Shown here: positions 1 through 14,761 of the stretch, piece after piece
Position numbering within the stretch: the first letter of the stretch is position 1
Layout of the letters: every line of letters starts with the position of its first letter
From: Lojkania enalia
Lineage: Eukaryota; Ascomycota; Dothideomycetes; Pleosporales
DNA: 64,000 nt
NCBI GenBank assembly: GCA_010094045.1
Contig: ML986622.1
Span: 1-64,000, forward strand
Direction: 5' to 3'
Position numbers and translations under genes: made by a program
Notes under the pieces: model-generated
What the model saw: only the letters and a program-made list of their open reading frames with translations
What the model was told of the DNA's origin: nothing
Databases searched by the model: none

Positions 1-91
1 CAGCAGACGCCCAAACTCGCCTTTAGCAGTCTAGGCACATATACTACCAAAAAGAGAGAGCTACACTCGATCAAAAAAGAATCATCATCAG

Positions 92-122
<31 letters not shown>

Positions 123-286
123 AAAGGGGGATGGGAGAGGTGTGAGGGGACCCTGATAACATCATCGGTCCTCAATATTCGCCCATTCCATTCCGATCGC
201 CCAGTCCGTCATGCAACAAACCAGTGCCATGCCCCATGTCATGTTTACAATAGACGCCTCCCCACCGAATCGAAAGCACTCCTGCA
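1..286. other. 3' flank of the kinase gene, no gene seen
   Basis: This stretch lies downstream of the kinase stop codon. It holds an uninterrupted run of about 30 A residues at roughly 91-120 and no convincing reading frame. The run is either a simple repeat or part of the 3' untranslated region of the neighbouring gene seen in antisense. Confidence 0.5.
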
Positions 287-2384
<2,098 letters not shown>

Positions 2385-3830
2385 GGTGGTGACTTCCCCG
2401 CCACCAGCGCGTTGGGTTGCGTCGGGTGAGGTGAGCGGCGCGGGGTGCGCTGGAGAGAGTGCGATCAGGCGCTCGGGACGCGTCGGGCGTCGCTCATGGG
2501 CGTGCTGTGCGAGAGGATGATCGTGGACGAGAGAGGGAGGGTAGGTAGGCCGGCCACGCGCAAAGCAGCTGTGGTCGCACTGGACGCAGACGCAGACGTA
2601 GACGCAGCGATTTCTCAATTGCTGGAGGAGATCGGCTTAGCCGCTCGTCTCGTCGGGGCTATCCTAGCATGCGCCCCTGATTGGCCGCGGGCGGGGTGTT
2701 TTGTCGCAGCGGCGAGCTCACGGACGCTCGTCTACGGCTTGCTGAGGGCGGGGGGACGGCGACGGGGGCGGCGACGGTATGAGGACGGGGCTGCGCGCTG
2801 CTGGTTGTGTTCTCTGTGGTGGCAGCGAGATGCCAGTATTATAGCGGCACCGGCACGGGGGTGCACTAGGTGCCAACGATGGGATTGGGATTGGGATTGG
2901 GGATTGGGGATTGGAAGAAGAGGTCAGGATCAGATCGAATTCGGAGGCGGTCAGAGCCAGAATGCCACAGCACGCCAGCCTGCGTTCCGCCGGGCGACCT
3001 ATGATGCAACACCGCGTGCTTGAAACACAGGTTTTCTCTGTCCCTCTGTCTGCCAGCTACCCACCAAGCCGCCCGTAGCTCCCGGAAGAGGCCGGGAAAT
3101 TGCTGCGAGGGCGTCTTTTCTTGCCTCTGGCCGCTGATTCAGTGCATGAATTTCGTGCCTGGTCTGGCCACTCGGCTGCCCGTTTCCTCTTGGTGAAGCT
3201 GCTAGGGCAGATCGTCACCCAACGCGTCCACCTATTCATCATGACTACGGCTCTCACACCAATCTCAGCCGAGAACGCCTCTATGCGCCTATATTTCGAA
3301 TGCGAAGAAAGCCTTTGCACCTGGCACAGCAAAACGTCCCTTTCATCCATTGGGTCTAATTGCCCTAAGCTGGCATCAATCTACCGGCGCCCGCTGCGAG
3401 GGATCCTTCCATCTGATCCCCCCAGCGCCCGAAAAATCCCCGTCCCTGTCTTCCATGTGTTCTATAATACAGTGCCAATATATGCGGTTGCAAGTGCCTA
3501 GAACCATTGGGCCGAATACTGAATCCAAGTCACGCCAGATGCCAGCCTTACGGGCCGGATGTCATACAAGTGAAACTACCGCCGTCCAGCAAAAGCGCCT
3601 TTTGTACCAGACAACCGGTCTAGCTCCCTTTGATCAATCCAACATAATGTACAAGTTACGAAAAATTCCAGCACCAGCCGCTATGCAAAAGCCAAAATTA
3701 CACGCTGGTCGAAAAGAAGACTATAGAAAGGGCTGCGTGAGGCCGGCAGTTCCAAGAACATTGCTGCCTCCATTTTCGGATGGGGAGGTAGGTGGCTCCG
3801 CTTGTACCACGGAACCCCAAGGGCGTTTTT
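2385..3830. other. Intergenic region between SRPK and IMH1
   Basis: This is the upstream region of the kinase and the downstream region of the golgin. It is GC-rich near the kinase start. A G-rich tandem repeat based on GGGATT/GGGGATT lies at 2881-2915. I see no coding signal: the long frames here have biased, low-complexity composition and no splice-consistent extension. Confidence 0.5.
2881..2915. repeat. G-rich GGGATT/GGGGATT tandem repeat
   Basis: About five units of a six-to-seven-base motif (GGGATT, then GGGGATT) lie in tandem. The successive G-runs separated by ATT make a G-quadruplex possible. The unit is not the canonical fungal telomere repeat TTAGGG. It sits about 0.5 kb upstream of the kinase start. 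Confidence 0.7.
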
Positions 3831-6800
3831 CTATCTCGCTGACACCGCAGCCATCCATTTCTGCTCGTCCTTCCTACGTCCTGTTAGCAGTCATCTATGG
3901 CATATGTAGGGGTCCGCACTTGTCAAAATGTAATAGCATGCCTAACACGGGAATCAGTTGCTGTTGGTATTTCTTGTCCTTCTGCTCTAGGAACTGCAGG
4001 AGAACGTTCTTCAGGTATACGTAATCGATGCTGCCGGCCGCTTCTGAACTCCCGCCCTGCGTAGAAGGTGCACGAATGTTGGGGGCGGGTGACGCAAGGC
4101 GAGATCGTGCCGACTCGGTAGAAGACCTCGAAGACTGGACGTTGGAGTCGAGGGCTCGAGTCTTGGCAGTCTGGATGGAACGGAGCTCTTCCGACATGGT
4201 CTTGCTGGACTTTTGTAGCTTTTCTAATCGGTTCTGCGTATCATCGAATGCACGGCGGAGATCAGCTTTCTCCTTTTCCAGATCTCGCGCCTGCCTCTCG
4301 CTATCATCTAATGCGTCTCGCAGTTGGCCCATGGCGAGCTTGACTTCGGCTACCTCTTCGTGCGCCTGCGCTACCCTCCGTTCGAGCTCATCCTTCTGTC
4401 GGCGAAGCTCCTTCTCGGCGGAGGCAAGGTCATCCTTGTCTTCTACCGCACGGGCCAGGGCTCGTTCCGCATCACGGACCTTTTGTTTGAGCTCCTCTAA
4501 TTCTCTCGCACGCCGACGACTAAACGTGTTGGCTTGTTCTTCGGCTCGCTCCCTCTCCTCAATAGCTAGGTCCAATCTCTCTTGCATTTCCCTCACTCTA
4601 GCATCTGCCCTTCCTTGAGCTTCAGCCAACAACCTCCTCATCGTTTCTGCTTCCCGGCTCCGTTCACTAAGCAGCCTATGGGCGTCGGCCAATTCTTCCT
4701 CTAGACTCTCGCTCCGTGCGCGAACTTCCTTCATCTGAGTGCCCATCTCTTGTGTCTGGTCCTGCATGCTGTTCATGAGATCTTGTGCGCTGGCATACTG
4801 AGCCGACTTGAGCTGAATCTCATCCCGTAAGTTCTCAGCTTCTCGCTTCAGGTTTGTAATCTCCTGTTCCAGTTCTCGGACCGAGTTACGCGAAGTTTTA
4901 AGGTCATCCTGTGTCTTGCTGTGATCTTTAGATAGTCTGTCCTTGCTATCAATGACGTCTTTGCGCTCTATCTCGGATTTCTGAAGATCTTTCTGGATCT
5001 TTCTGTTGGTTTCTTCGAGGGCAAGTCTTTGCGTGGTTTCTTGCTTGATCTTTTCGTTAAGTGTTTTAATCTCGCTGTCTTTGTCATTCACCTGGGATCG
5101 ATAGGCTGCAACTTCAGACCTAAGATCCTTCTCGCGGTTCTCTAGACGCCGCAGTTCGGCGTTTTTTGTTGAAAGTTCGTCTTTTGTAGTCCTTAGTTCG
5201 GCAACCTCAGTGCGCAAGGACACCAATTCTGGCTGCGCCTTCTGTAGAATTTCTCTCATGTCGGTAAGATCTTTAAATCTGGACGCCGCTAGCTGCTGAG
5301 CAATAGATAGATCAGTTTGAAGTGTATCCGCCTGAGCCTTTAGCGCCTCAAACTCGGCGGAAATATTCTTCCGCTCCTGCTCTGAATTTTCGTGAGCTGC
5401 TTTGCCGATGCGCAGTTCGACAATTTCCTTTTCGAGCGAAGAAAGGCTTTCCTGCAGTGCCTTCTTCTCTACCTGTAACTCTTTGATTTTATCCTTCGCT
5501 TCGGTATGTTCGTGGCCGAAATCGAGAAGATCTTGTCTTAAGGTTTCGATCTCTTCTTGCATAGCCTCCTGATCTTTCAATCTACTCATCAAAGTCTCCA
5601 TAGCTGTTTCCTTTGCAGATATCTCACCCTCGAGCCTCTCAACGGCCGCTATCTTCGCATTCAATTCAGCTTTTAGTTGAGATATCATCTTATCCGACTC
5701 CTCTGATTGCGATGCTGATGACTCTGCATCACGTGGGCTAAGTAGGCCACTAGCGCTGCCTCCTTCACTAGGTGTTGCTTCGGCCGTAGCATCTGCTCCC
5801 TTGCTACCCTTCTTCTTCTTCCTATTCTTCTTCTTTGAAGGCGCTAGTTCGTTGGGCTTCGCGGTTGAGGCTACGGGCTCAGTGGCCACATCAATAGAAG
5901 GCATGCTCTTTCCTTTGTTCATTGTCTCTAATTCTCTCTTGGTACGCTCTAGGTCGGCCGTCGCGCTGTTTTGTTTGGCCTCTGCATCCTTTAGCTGATC
6001 GCGTAGACTGTTGACTAGGCCGTTCAACGTTTCGTTTCGCTTCTCGGACTTTGCCTGCGTCTCCCGTAGCTGAGTCAGATTTGCTTCTAGCTTTTCAACC
6101 TGAGTCCGAAGTGTTTCCGCTTCGTGGTGTGCCACAAGTTCCTCTCCCCTTGCAGCATGCAACTCCTCTAGCTCCTTACTCGTCACCTCCAGTTTTGCCT
6201 CGAGTTCTGCCATAGACTTTTCCTGGTGGTTATGCTCATCTCTTTGCTTCATCAAATCTTGTTCTGCAGTACCAAGTTTCGATTTGAGGTCGTTAATGGT
6301 GGTATCTAGATTTTGCTGGCGTTCGTTTGCTTCTTTCTTTGAGCGCTCGTGCATGTCTCTCAGGGACTGAAGGTCATTGGTCGCAGTTTCCAGATTTCTC
6401 ATGAAGGACTCGGCAGATTCTTGAGCGACACACAACTCGCTCTTTAAGCCCTTGTTTTCTTCTTCTAGTTTGCCTAACTTCTCTTCGCTCTCCTGAAGCT
6501 GGGTTTGCAACCTAGGCAATTCGCTATCATAAGAGAAGAACTCTTCAGTGTCTTTAGTAGACTCTGTCTCTTTTGAGACCTTGGAAGGTGACGATGCAGC
6601 AATTGATTGGGCCTGGGTGATGGAGTCATCCTTGGAGACCTCAGAACCGGCCGCTACTTGTGTTTGTAATTTCTCTACCTCGGCAGCAGACTCCTTTGCT
6701 GTTTTCTCTGCATCATCGAGCTTCTTGTTGAGTTCATCCCTCTCCTTAGAGACCCTTTTTAGTTCCTCCATAAGCATATCGCTTTTTACATTGAGCTGAC

Positions 6801-7487
6801 CGAGGTATTCGACAAAGGCGGCCGGTTCGGTGATAGAAGTGAGAGGGGTGTTTTCGCGAAGAGAAGCTTCGAATGTCTCAATGGCGCCCACTCGTGCATG
6901 GGCAATTCGGTATGACCGGAGGAGTTCTATCGGGGGCCGTTAAACAAGGAGTATATATCGGAAAATGCCAGTGCTTACCAGAATATTTGGGCTCAAGCTT
7001 ATCTAGCTTTCGCAGACGAGTCTGTACTTCTGGTGGTATTTCGGGCGGCGAACCAGTCTTGTCCTCGGCGGCTGCCCCAGGCTGCTCATCATCCTCTGTT
7101 TCCTTGCCCTTATCCTTATCCTGCGCAACGTCTGTCGTGTCGGCATTCTCTTTAGGGCGTGGAGTACCAGCACGACTTGGCTCATCATCCTCCCCTATGA
7201 CAAACTCAGGGTCAAACTCCGAGGGATCTGGCCCTTTCCCCGTCGGCGCTGCCTTGCCGTCATTGCTAGCATCTTTGGCCTTCAAAGGCCGCTTCGAGGG
7301 CGATAGGTTTCTGGAACTGGACCGTCTCGGTGTAGAGTTTGATCGTGATGGTGACTGCTGGGTATTTGCTCTCTGTTTCGCCTGCTCTTCAGCTATTCGG
7401 GCATCGATAGCACCTCTGAGACGCTGCGGAGTTCCCTATCAGCCTTGCAATGTGGATGTGAATAAGAGAAAGATATACCTGAAACAT
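3831..7487 (-). CDS. IMH1: Golgin with C-terminal GRIP domain (Imh1-like)
   Basis: Four exons (7487-7479, 7423-6979, 6926-3920, 3873-3831) total 3504 nt, 1167 residues. The first coding exon has three codons (MFQ). It joins across a 55-nt intron to RLRGAIDARIAEEQAKQR, the N-terminus expected of fungal Imh1 golgins. An acidic Pro/Ser-rich linker and about 800 residues of almost unbroken coiled coil follow. The C-terminus is a GRIP domain (YVYLKNVLLQFLEQKDKKYQ), which binds Arl1-GTP and anchors the protein on trans-Golgi membranes as a tether. Reading straight through the last exon gives a wrong end (CGPLHMP). A 46-nt intron with a CTAAC branch site adds a 43-nt exon ending in KDEQKWMAAVSAR, which restores the conserved Trp of the GRIP domain. 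The gene is divergent from ZUO1. Confidence 0.93.
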
Positions 7488-7744
7488 GTTGATGATAGGC
7501 AACGCGAAACTTTGCTAGAAATTGAAATCAATGCGGTTGGCGATATGCCATAGTCCAGGTGTTCTTTCTGCGCAAGCGCACGCTATTGTGAGACGCTGTC
7601 TGGGGGACTCGGCCAAGCCAGCAAGTGCAGGGATGCACGCTGTCGCTGTCGGTCAAATCACGGTCCGACCCAAGTATCAAAATTTCCCTGGCGAGTCTCA
7701 CTGGCGGTCTTGTTACCTCGCTTTTCGCAACCTTATCCTCAACA
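7488..7744. promoter_or_regulatory. Divergent promoter IMH1/ZUO1
   Basis: The 257 bp between the two divergent start codons must carry both promoters or 5' leaders. I see no clear TATA box or named operator. Confidence 0.5.
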
Positions 7745-9193
7745 ATGGCTTCTGTACAGATTTCCCTACCTCTCCCGGTGCTACCGGAGGGCTGGTCCTG
7801 TGAGAAGGACTTCAAAGCTATCGGGCACCTCAGCCAGACCAATGATCGAAATATCGAGCCTGTTGGCCCGCACTTCCTCGCTCATGCCCGCAGGGTACGT
7901 CAAACTCGAGGCTTCTAATGGTTCCTACAGTGCTAATAAAAGATTTTTTGCATACAGAAGCGACACAGGCGCACTTTTTCAGAGGATGACCGCATCCAGG
8001 CCCAAGTCAACGTTAAGAAGGTTGAGGACGATGATGACGGCGACATCAGCGAACCTGAGGATCCCCTCCTATTACAACGAGAGGCCAAGGACTGGAAGGT
8101 ACGATGGAATTTTTATTCTAGTAATATATTTTCTCACGCATTCCAGGGTCAAGACCACTACGCCGTTCTTGGACTTTCGAAGTACCGCTACAAAGCCACC
8201 GAAGACCAGATCAAGAAGGCTCACAGGAAGAAGGTGCTCAAGCATCACCCCGATAAAAAGGCTGCGGCTGGTGGAACCGAGGACGATCAGTTTTTCAAGT
8301 GTATTCAGAAAGCTACGGAAATTCTTTTAGATCCTGTGAAGCGCCGACAGTACGATTCAGTAGACGAGAATGCCGACGTTGATCCGCCAACTAAGAAAGA
8401 GACACAGAAGGGCAATTTCTACAAGCTTTGGGGTAAAGTATTCGATTCCGAGGCCCGATTTTCGAAGGTCCAACCCGTGCCTAAGCTTGGTAGTGAGAAT
8501 AGCACGAAGGAGGAAGTCGAGCACTTTTATAATTTCTGGTATAATTTCGACAGCTGGAGGACTTTTGAGTATCTAGATGAAGACGTACCGGATGACAATG
8601 AAAACCGTGACCAGAAGCGTCATGTCGAGCGCAAGAACCAGAACGCTCGCCGCAAGAAGAAGACTGAGGACACAGCCCGGTTAAGAAACCTAGTCGATGA
8701 TGCTCTGGCCCTTGACGAGCGCATCAAGAAATTCCGACAGCAAGAACATGCTCGGAAGAACAAGCGAAGGCTCGAGAAAGAAGCCGAGCAGAAGCGTCTG
8801 GCGGAAGAGGCCGCCAAGGCAAAGGAGGAGGAGGCTAGGCTTCAGGCCGAAAAGGAGGCTGCTGAGAAGGCAGAGAGGGCCGAAGGAAAGAAAGCAAAGG
8901 AAGCAGCCAAGAACGCCGCGAAGAAGAACAAGCGAGTTGTAAGGGGTGCCGTCAAGGACGCGAACTACTTCCACGGCGCCGGTGATGCCCCTGCTGCCCA
9001 GATCGACTCCGCACTCAACGATGTCGATCTGATCATCACCAAAATCGACCACGAGGAGTTGGCTACCCTTACCGGCAAGCTCAATGGTAAGAAGGATGCA
9101 GGCGAGATCAAACAGATCTTCCAGGATGAGGTGAAGAGGTTGGTCGGAGCTAGCAAACTCAAGGAAGGTGAATGCAAATCTCTTTCAGCGTAA
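7745..9193 (+). CDS. ZUO1: Zuotin, ribosome-associated J-domain co-chaperone
   Basis: Three exons (7745-7894, 7958-8098, 8147-9193) total 1338 nt, 445 residues, close to yeast Zuo1. Zuotin is the J-protein of the ribosome-associated complex with Ssz1 and stimulates the Hsp70 Ssb on nascent chains near the tunnel exit. The J domain starts at HYAVLGLSKYRYKA and has the essential HPD (KHHPDKKA). The charged ribosome-binding region of Zuotin (EEVEHFYNFWYNFDSWRTFE, then NARRKKKTEDTARLRNLVDDA) follows. A long Lys/Glu/Ala helical segment leads to a compact C-terminal region. Both introns are short (63 and 48 nt); the first has a GCTAATA branch site. The start is MASVQISLPLP. Confidence 0.95.
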
Positions 9194-10090
9194 ACAGTGC
9201 ACAGACCTTGGCTTCTTTGGGGGTTTAAAAGATTTAGAATGTGCTCGTACTAGTCGAGCAAGACGGCCAATGATTGCTCAATACCAAACCATGCTTTCCA
9301 TATCCCCATACCTCTCACCAAAGCCTTTTTCCAAATGCTCGTCTCACGCTGTGAATGCGTCTGGCTCCTGGCGTCTGGAGCCTGCTCGGCGCGGTCAATC
9401 TAATTATAAGGAGTGACTTTGTGCTATAAATCATCTCGGATTCGTAACGTACTACCCCACACTCATATCTGAAGTGGCTAAGATAGATTGGTTCCTTCCG
9501 TTTCGGGCTTACGCTATGTGACTTTTCACTTTCATCTCCCTAGGTAGGTATCTTAACCTGCCTTGGAAGGCTATTTTCTTCTTCGGCATACAATACGATA
9601 GTCCGCCTTCACCCTGTAGCTACCGTCGTCCAAGACTTGCCAAGGACGCGTGCTGCCGCCACACGGTCAGCCCCGCCAACCCTGCCATCACCCGCCACTG
9701 TCTAGCATCGGTCTCTCTCTCCCGTCACAGCAACCCAAGCCAGCTGCGACATGGCATCAGGCCAAGAGCTGTGGTGCCCCAGATTCGGATGCGACTGCGT
9801 TTGTAGTAGCTACTCTTAATAACTACTCCTCCCCAGCCAGCAGGCGCTTCTTCAGAGACTTTCTCTAGCACACAATCGTCTGCGTCGGTCGCCCGCAGCC
9901 CACCTTCTCACCCACGACAACAGCTCCCCCGCGCCAAGCCGTGTAGACTACGACGTACAGCGGAGCCAGGCAGCCTGTGAGAACGCTTGCTGCGCGCAAG
10001 GATCTCGCAAGCGGGCAGGCCTGATATTGTATTCGTCTGTAGAGGGCTCTGCGAACGCCCTCGTGCCTCTAATTCCAAATCGATACCAGG
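9194..10090. other. Intergenic region ZUO1-USP, no gene seen
   Basis: This holds the 3' flank of ZUO1 and the upstream leader of the universal stress protein gene. From about 9600 on it is rich in C and pyrimidine tracts, as in a fungal promoter or 5' leader. I see no protein or RNA gene. Confidence 0.5.
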
Positions 10091-11652
10091 ATGAGTGTCT
10101 CCCCCACGTCTGGCGCACCAAGAAAGGCCTCTCCAGCGGCCGACAGTCCAATACCCCGCCAAGCTGTGAGCCCGGTGACGCTCCCAGCGGCCTCTTTGGG
10201 CACAGAGGCACCGCGCCGGCCGTCCATTCAGTTCCTGCCACATTCTAGTGCTGCATTTCCCAGAGGCAGTCCGAAGGCGACCCGCGAAAAGCGCCGATTG
10301 TCGTCACCTCCCCCTCCACCGTAAGTGTTGATCCGCCCGTGCTTCAAGAGCCGTTCTTTCACTCGCTTTGGCCATCATCTTGTCATCTCCTGCACCGCGA
10401 AAACCTGTATGGCGCGTGACTATGGCGGAGTATGCCCCACGGATTGCGGGTGGCTCCTCGAGCGAGCAATAGGCTTGGGGCCTTCTCATGTTCCTCACAG
10501 TTGCCCTCAATGGCTCGGATGAATTGCTGATTTGGTTCCGCAGTCTCTTCCAACCCCGCGTGTCGTTCGACACCTTCGACCGGCCGGCCGACTTCATCGA
10601 GGAGAATTCCTTTACTCTAGTCACGAAGCATAAAGATTACGAGTATACGAAGCGATCTAGGACTTTCCTCTGCGGATGCGACGATAATGAGTACTCTGAT
10701 TACGCTTTGCAGTGGCTCATCGACGAACTCGTGGATGACGGCGATGAGATAGTGTGTTTGCGGGTGGTGGAAAAGGATGCTTCAATCGCTACGGATTCGA
10801 ATATTCAAAAGGGGCGTTATCGCTCGGAGGCAGAGGCTCTAATGAAGCAGGTCCAGGCAAAGAATCACGAAAACAAGGCGATCAATTTGATCCTGGAATT
10901 TGCAGTTGGTAAGGTCAATACTGTCATTGACGAAATGGTGAATCCCCCCTGAAATGTAGCTTAACACATTGCTGACCCTACCGTAGATCAACCTTTATGA
11001 GCCAGCAATCTTGGTTGTTGGGACTCGAGGTCGCAGTCTCGGAGGTTTCCAAGGCTTACTCCCCGGATCAGTTTCAAAGTATTGCTTACAGCATTCTCCT
11101 GTGCCTGTCATTGTTGTGCGACCGTCCTCTAAACGCGACAAGGCAAGATTTAAGCGAGCGCAGGATCCTAATAGACATGCATACAAAGACCTCTTAGAAA
11201 GGAGCGGCGCGCAGGGTACTCATATGCTAGATCCTGGTTCCCGAAATAGCCTTCTCATTCCTGAAGAGGACTCTCAACTAGCTTCGGACGATGAAGCCGC
11301 GGCAGTGGCCGCAGCAATTGGATACAAGCCATCCGCGGAAGCCAGCAAATTGCCACAGGTGGAAACCGCACCTGCCCCAGCCGCTGATAGCTCACCGGCA
11401 CCAGACGATACACGGAGTCCGGGAGTTATCATGAAGAGTCCTGAACTGCAAAACCTAGATAGTCCTGAGATTAGCGATGTAAGCAGCAGTGATGAAGACG
11501 AACAAGGCGGTATATCCACAGGCACGACGCTTGTAGAATCGAGCGATACTCCTGATGAGACCAAAGTGGATTCTGCTAATGAGGCCAGCAAGGTTCGAGT
11601 CGATGAAGTAAAGCCGGAAAATGAAGACGCGATACCAAAGTTGAATGAATAG
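10091..11652 (+). CDS. Universal stress protein (UspA) domain protein
   Basis: Three exons (10091-10320, 10544-10937, 10987-11652) total 1290 nt, 429 residues. The first about 75 residues are Ser/Pro-rich and disordered, ending in a Pro run. The UspA fold follows: SRTFLCGCDDNEYSDYALQW (strand 1 and the sensing Asp), DDGDEIVCLRVVEKD, a helix with YRSEAEALMKQV, then the nucleotide-loop signature VVGTRGRSLGGFQGLLPGSV and PVPVIVVRP. The motif Gly-x2-Gly-x9-Gly-Ser in this loop is that of ATP-binding USPs. The last about 150 residues are acidic and Ser-rich with no recognised domain. Fungal proteins of this layout are annotated only as USP family; a specific role cannot be read from the sequence. 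Confidence 0.88.
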
Positions 11653-12473
11653 AAGGGTTTCAAGACGGCCCAGCATTGCCAGATCCAAAAAGGAGCGTAC
11701 ACGAGTTACGAAATCTGAATCACCAAGGACAATTGATTCAATCGAAGTCAAGAAGCAGAATGCCGCTTCTGCGGTGCCAGCCAGGGGATTGGCGTTGACG
11801 TCGGTGTCAACGGGATGGTTTCGAGATGCTGGCCAAGAATTTGCAGATTGCAAAAAATGGGTTTAGCGGGGCTACCATTGTTAGGAGTAGCAGTAGATTT
11901 TGTTTAGAATGCGTGAATACCTACAGGGTAATACTACCTCTCTCTGCATTCGTGACCCTTGGAGCTTCTACGAGTTTACTTTTCGCAGTTGAAAAGATTA
12001 TCAACTAATCGAATGCGGGATATCAGCACCAAAAACTTTCCCCTAACCTCTTGGATAATAAATAACACTAGTATGGCAGGAATTAGGATCTATGTAGGGT
12101 GAGGTGGTCACGTCCTATACCACAGCGATCCGTTCAATCTATCAAGCTCGTGACAGCCAAGACCGTATGGATTCTTTATTGATCTTCTATTATTACTTTT
12201 GATGATTTAGGGGACCCCTGCGTTGATCAACACGGACCCTTTGCATGACGTTTGAAAAGCTGGTGGGGACCAGGCTTGGCAATGTGGCGTGCCTCCGCGC
12301 GTTCATTCAGGTACCAACCTGTCATCATTGCCTACCCTGGCACTGCCATGCTCCATCAATCCATCGAAACCTTCGTTCTGGCCGATTCAATGCCTGTGCT
12401 TGCGAGACACCACCTCGATAACGCAGTAGTAAACAACTAATACGATATTGACCATTTCGACATTCTCAGTCCT
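11653..12473. other. Intergenic region, no gene seen
   Basis: The short frames here lack conserved motifs and are broken by stops. The region presumably holds the USP terminator and the promoter of the membrane-protein gene at 12474. Confidence 0.45.
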
Positions 12474-14148
12474 ATGTTCTCTTCTGACGACGAGTGCGAT
12501 GCATGCTCACCAGACTGGGTGAAGAAGCGTTCATCCGCCCTTGCGTTCTCCGCCCTTCCCTTTCTCCTCACCTTCATAATTGTCGCTGTTGCAGTGTCGC
12601 ACAAGCTCTTTCCTCTACTCTCTGGTCATGCGCAACAGAAAGGATACCATGATCATGCTCAACTGCCGGGCTTTGCACTGCGCGAGCGACATTCGATCTT
12701 TAGACGGCCGCACATCACCTCGCAAATGCTCGCTAGCGTCACCTTTTCCACGAATATCGCTTTGTCCACGGTTCTAGCAGAGCTAATCCTGTGCGAAATC
12801 TCGAATACCGTAAACCCAGCAACACGCACCCTAGCTCTAAAAATCACCCTTCCGTCGCTCTTATTCCTCCTCCTCGTTGCGATACCCGCTCTAGAAATAC
12901 ATTCGGCGATATCTGGGGCAGGTTGGAGCTTCGATGGTGCACGTAATCGGTCGAGGAAAATGGCCTGGATGTTGGAAGGTGTGGGGCTTACAGTATGGTT
13001 GATAGGCTTCTGGTATCTTGGGAGGGGTCTTCTGGGTACATATCTGCATGAGGAGTCATATGTCCGCGATCACAGCTTAAGCGAGGGATGCTTGGAGAGA
13101 ATCGGTATAATCGGCATTAGTTTAATGGCGTCTCTCGCAGGCTTCGCCGCGGTGAGCTCCTTATGGCAAACATTTGGTGCCAAGTACCGCAAGGTACGTC
13201 TAATTGGAAATAATTATGGCTTCAGTCTTGTAATCAAAGAAGCTGGACCAACCCTGACTTCCCTAGGTCACCGAATCGGACGTTGCTCGAAAGCAAGCGG
13301 GACTGGACGCTACAAATGACATGCTTGCGACGAAAGAGGCACGCTTACGGGCCGTGGAACGAAAACTATCCGATACACCGCAGGAAGGCTTCATGTCGCG
13401 TATCGTGGGTAGTCTTCGTGGCAACCCAGACATTCAAGAGCGAAACACCTTACAACTTGAGATTCAAGGACTAAAAACGATGCGTACCACACTTCAGAAC
13501 TCCCTTTTATCTCTCGAAACACGCAGACAAGCTCAGATTCGCTCGACTACCGCGTATGGACGTCTTATCAACTTCTTCTCCTACCTCTTCTCCATCTACT
13601 GTTTGTACCGTATAGCCGCGACAACATTTACCACCCTCCGTCGGTTTACTTCCCCAAATACCAGCTTCTCAAACAGTGACCCTATCAACAACTTCCTTGC
13701 AATCCTAGCAAAGAATTGGGATCCTTCGCTAGACCGTGTGGCGTGGAGTCGTACTATTTCCTTCCTTTTATCCGGCGTTATGCTTCTCGCGTCATTTAGT
13801 AGCGTTCTCCAAACATTTCTTCTCTTCGCTCGATTTCTTCCAGGAATTCTTCATCAAGCCCGAGCGAACTTTGCTCTCCTCATCTCTCAAATATCTGCAA
13901 CATACGTCATCAGCTCAGCTCTCCTCCTCCGAAGTAACCTCCCGACCGAAATGAAGAGCGCAATATCAGATGCATTAGGCGCACCGCTAGAACCAGCGTT
14001 TACAGAGCGATGGTTCGAAGGGTGGTTCCTTGCAGCAAGTGCTTTGACAGCACTGGGGCTTTGGGCCGGGAGGAGACTACGGGGACAGGGGTGGGATGAT
14101 GATGACGATTTGGGTGATGCAGACGTGGAAATGGGCAAACTGAACTGA
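12474..14148 (+). CDS. Golgi pH regulator / ABA-GPCR-like membrane protein
   Basis: Two exons (12474-13193, 13267-14148) join in phase 0 across a 73-nt intron to give 533 residues, the usual fungal length for this family. Several membrane segments are visible: ALPFLLTFIIVAVAVSHKLF, the stretch around LPSLLFLLLVAIPAL, MLEGVGLTVWLIGFWYLG and IGIISLMASLAGFAAVSSLW. A cytosolic coiled-coil loop follows (residues about 240-330, RKQAGLDATNDML to LLSLETRRQAQIRSTTAYGR), then the conserved block INFFSYLFSIYCLYRIAATT and further segments. GPHR is an anion channel that acidifies the Golgi lumen in animals; the plant homologues GTG1/2 were proposed as ABA receptors. In fungi the role is not settled. The C-terminus is acidic (DDDDLGDADVEMG). 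Confidence 0.85.
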
Positions 14149-14761
14149 GGATACAGTGGCATCTTAATTGGCGTTTGATTGGATTCGTACGGCGTTTTAA
14201 AGCTAGCCATGCATATCACTAGCATCAAGAGCATCAAAAACAAATATATTGCTATTCCACCTGTATCTCCGGATACATTTTCGCAAATTGCATGTCTGTT
14301 TGCCAGTAGTGTTACAAATACTGAATGATAAGTCAATTAATCGGTGGGATCTAATAATCACATTATTAATGAGCACGATTGGTCAGCGGCAGAATTGAGA
14401 GTCTGGCGTGGCTTTCGAAGGGTTGACGTCGTTGTTGTGTATTGCTTTCCCGATCTGGATGCCAAGAATGTAGGGACAATGACGTCGGCGTGGGGCAAGT
14501 GTGCATCAAAAGCGCAGGATAGGGACGTTGAGGCGTTTTCCTCGAACTCCAGAAGTAAGCCAACGTATTGCACCAACTTCTCAAATCCTCAGTCCAACGT
14601 AAGTGCTGTTCAATGCAAGTATATAGCATGGCTAACGACCAACAGCGCTTGCGAAAACACAACTTCTAAACCGTACGTTCAACCACCATCACATCTGAAG
14701 CTCCCAACCCTTTCTCTCCTTACCCTCTAACTCTCCTTCTAGACTACATATTGAATCCGCC
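14149..14761. other. Intergenic region, likely leader of the 71-residue gene
   Basis: No motif-bearing reading frame is seen. The last about 100 bases before 14762 are pyrimidine-rich (CTCTCCTT runs), as in fungal core promoters or 5' leaders. Confidence 0.4.

Noticed and set aside
2445..3023. 192-residue plus-strand frame upstream of the kinase
   Set aside because: It runs through GC-rich promoter DNA and the GGGATT repeat (giving a Trp-Asp-Trp string) and has no domain.
4028..4618. Ser/Arg-rich frame on the plus strand
   Set aside because: It is the antisense shadow of the golgin coiled coil; the composition mirrors Glu/Leu/Arg codons of the real gene.
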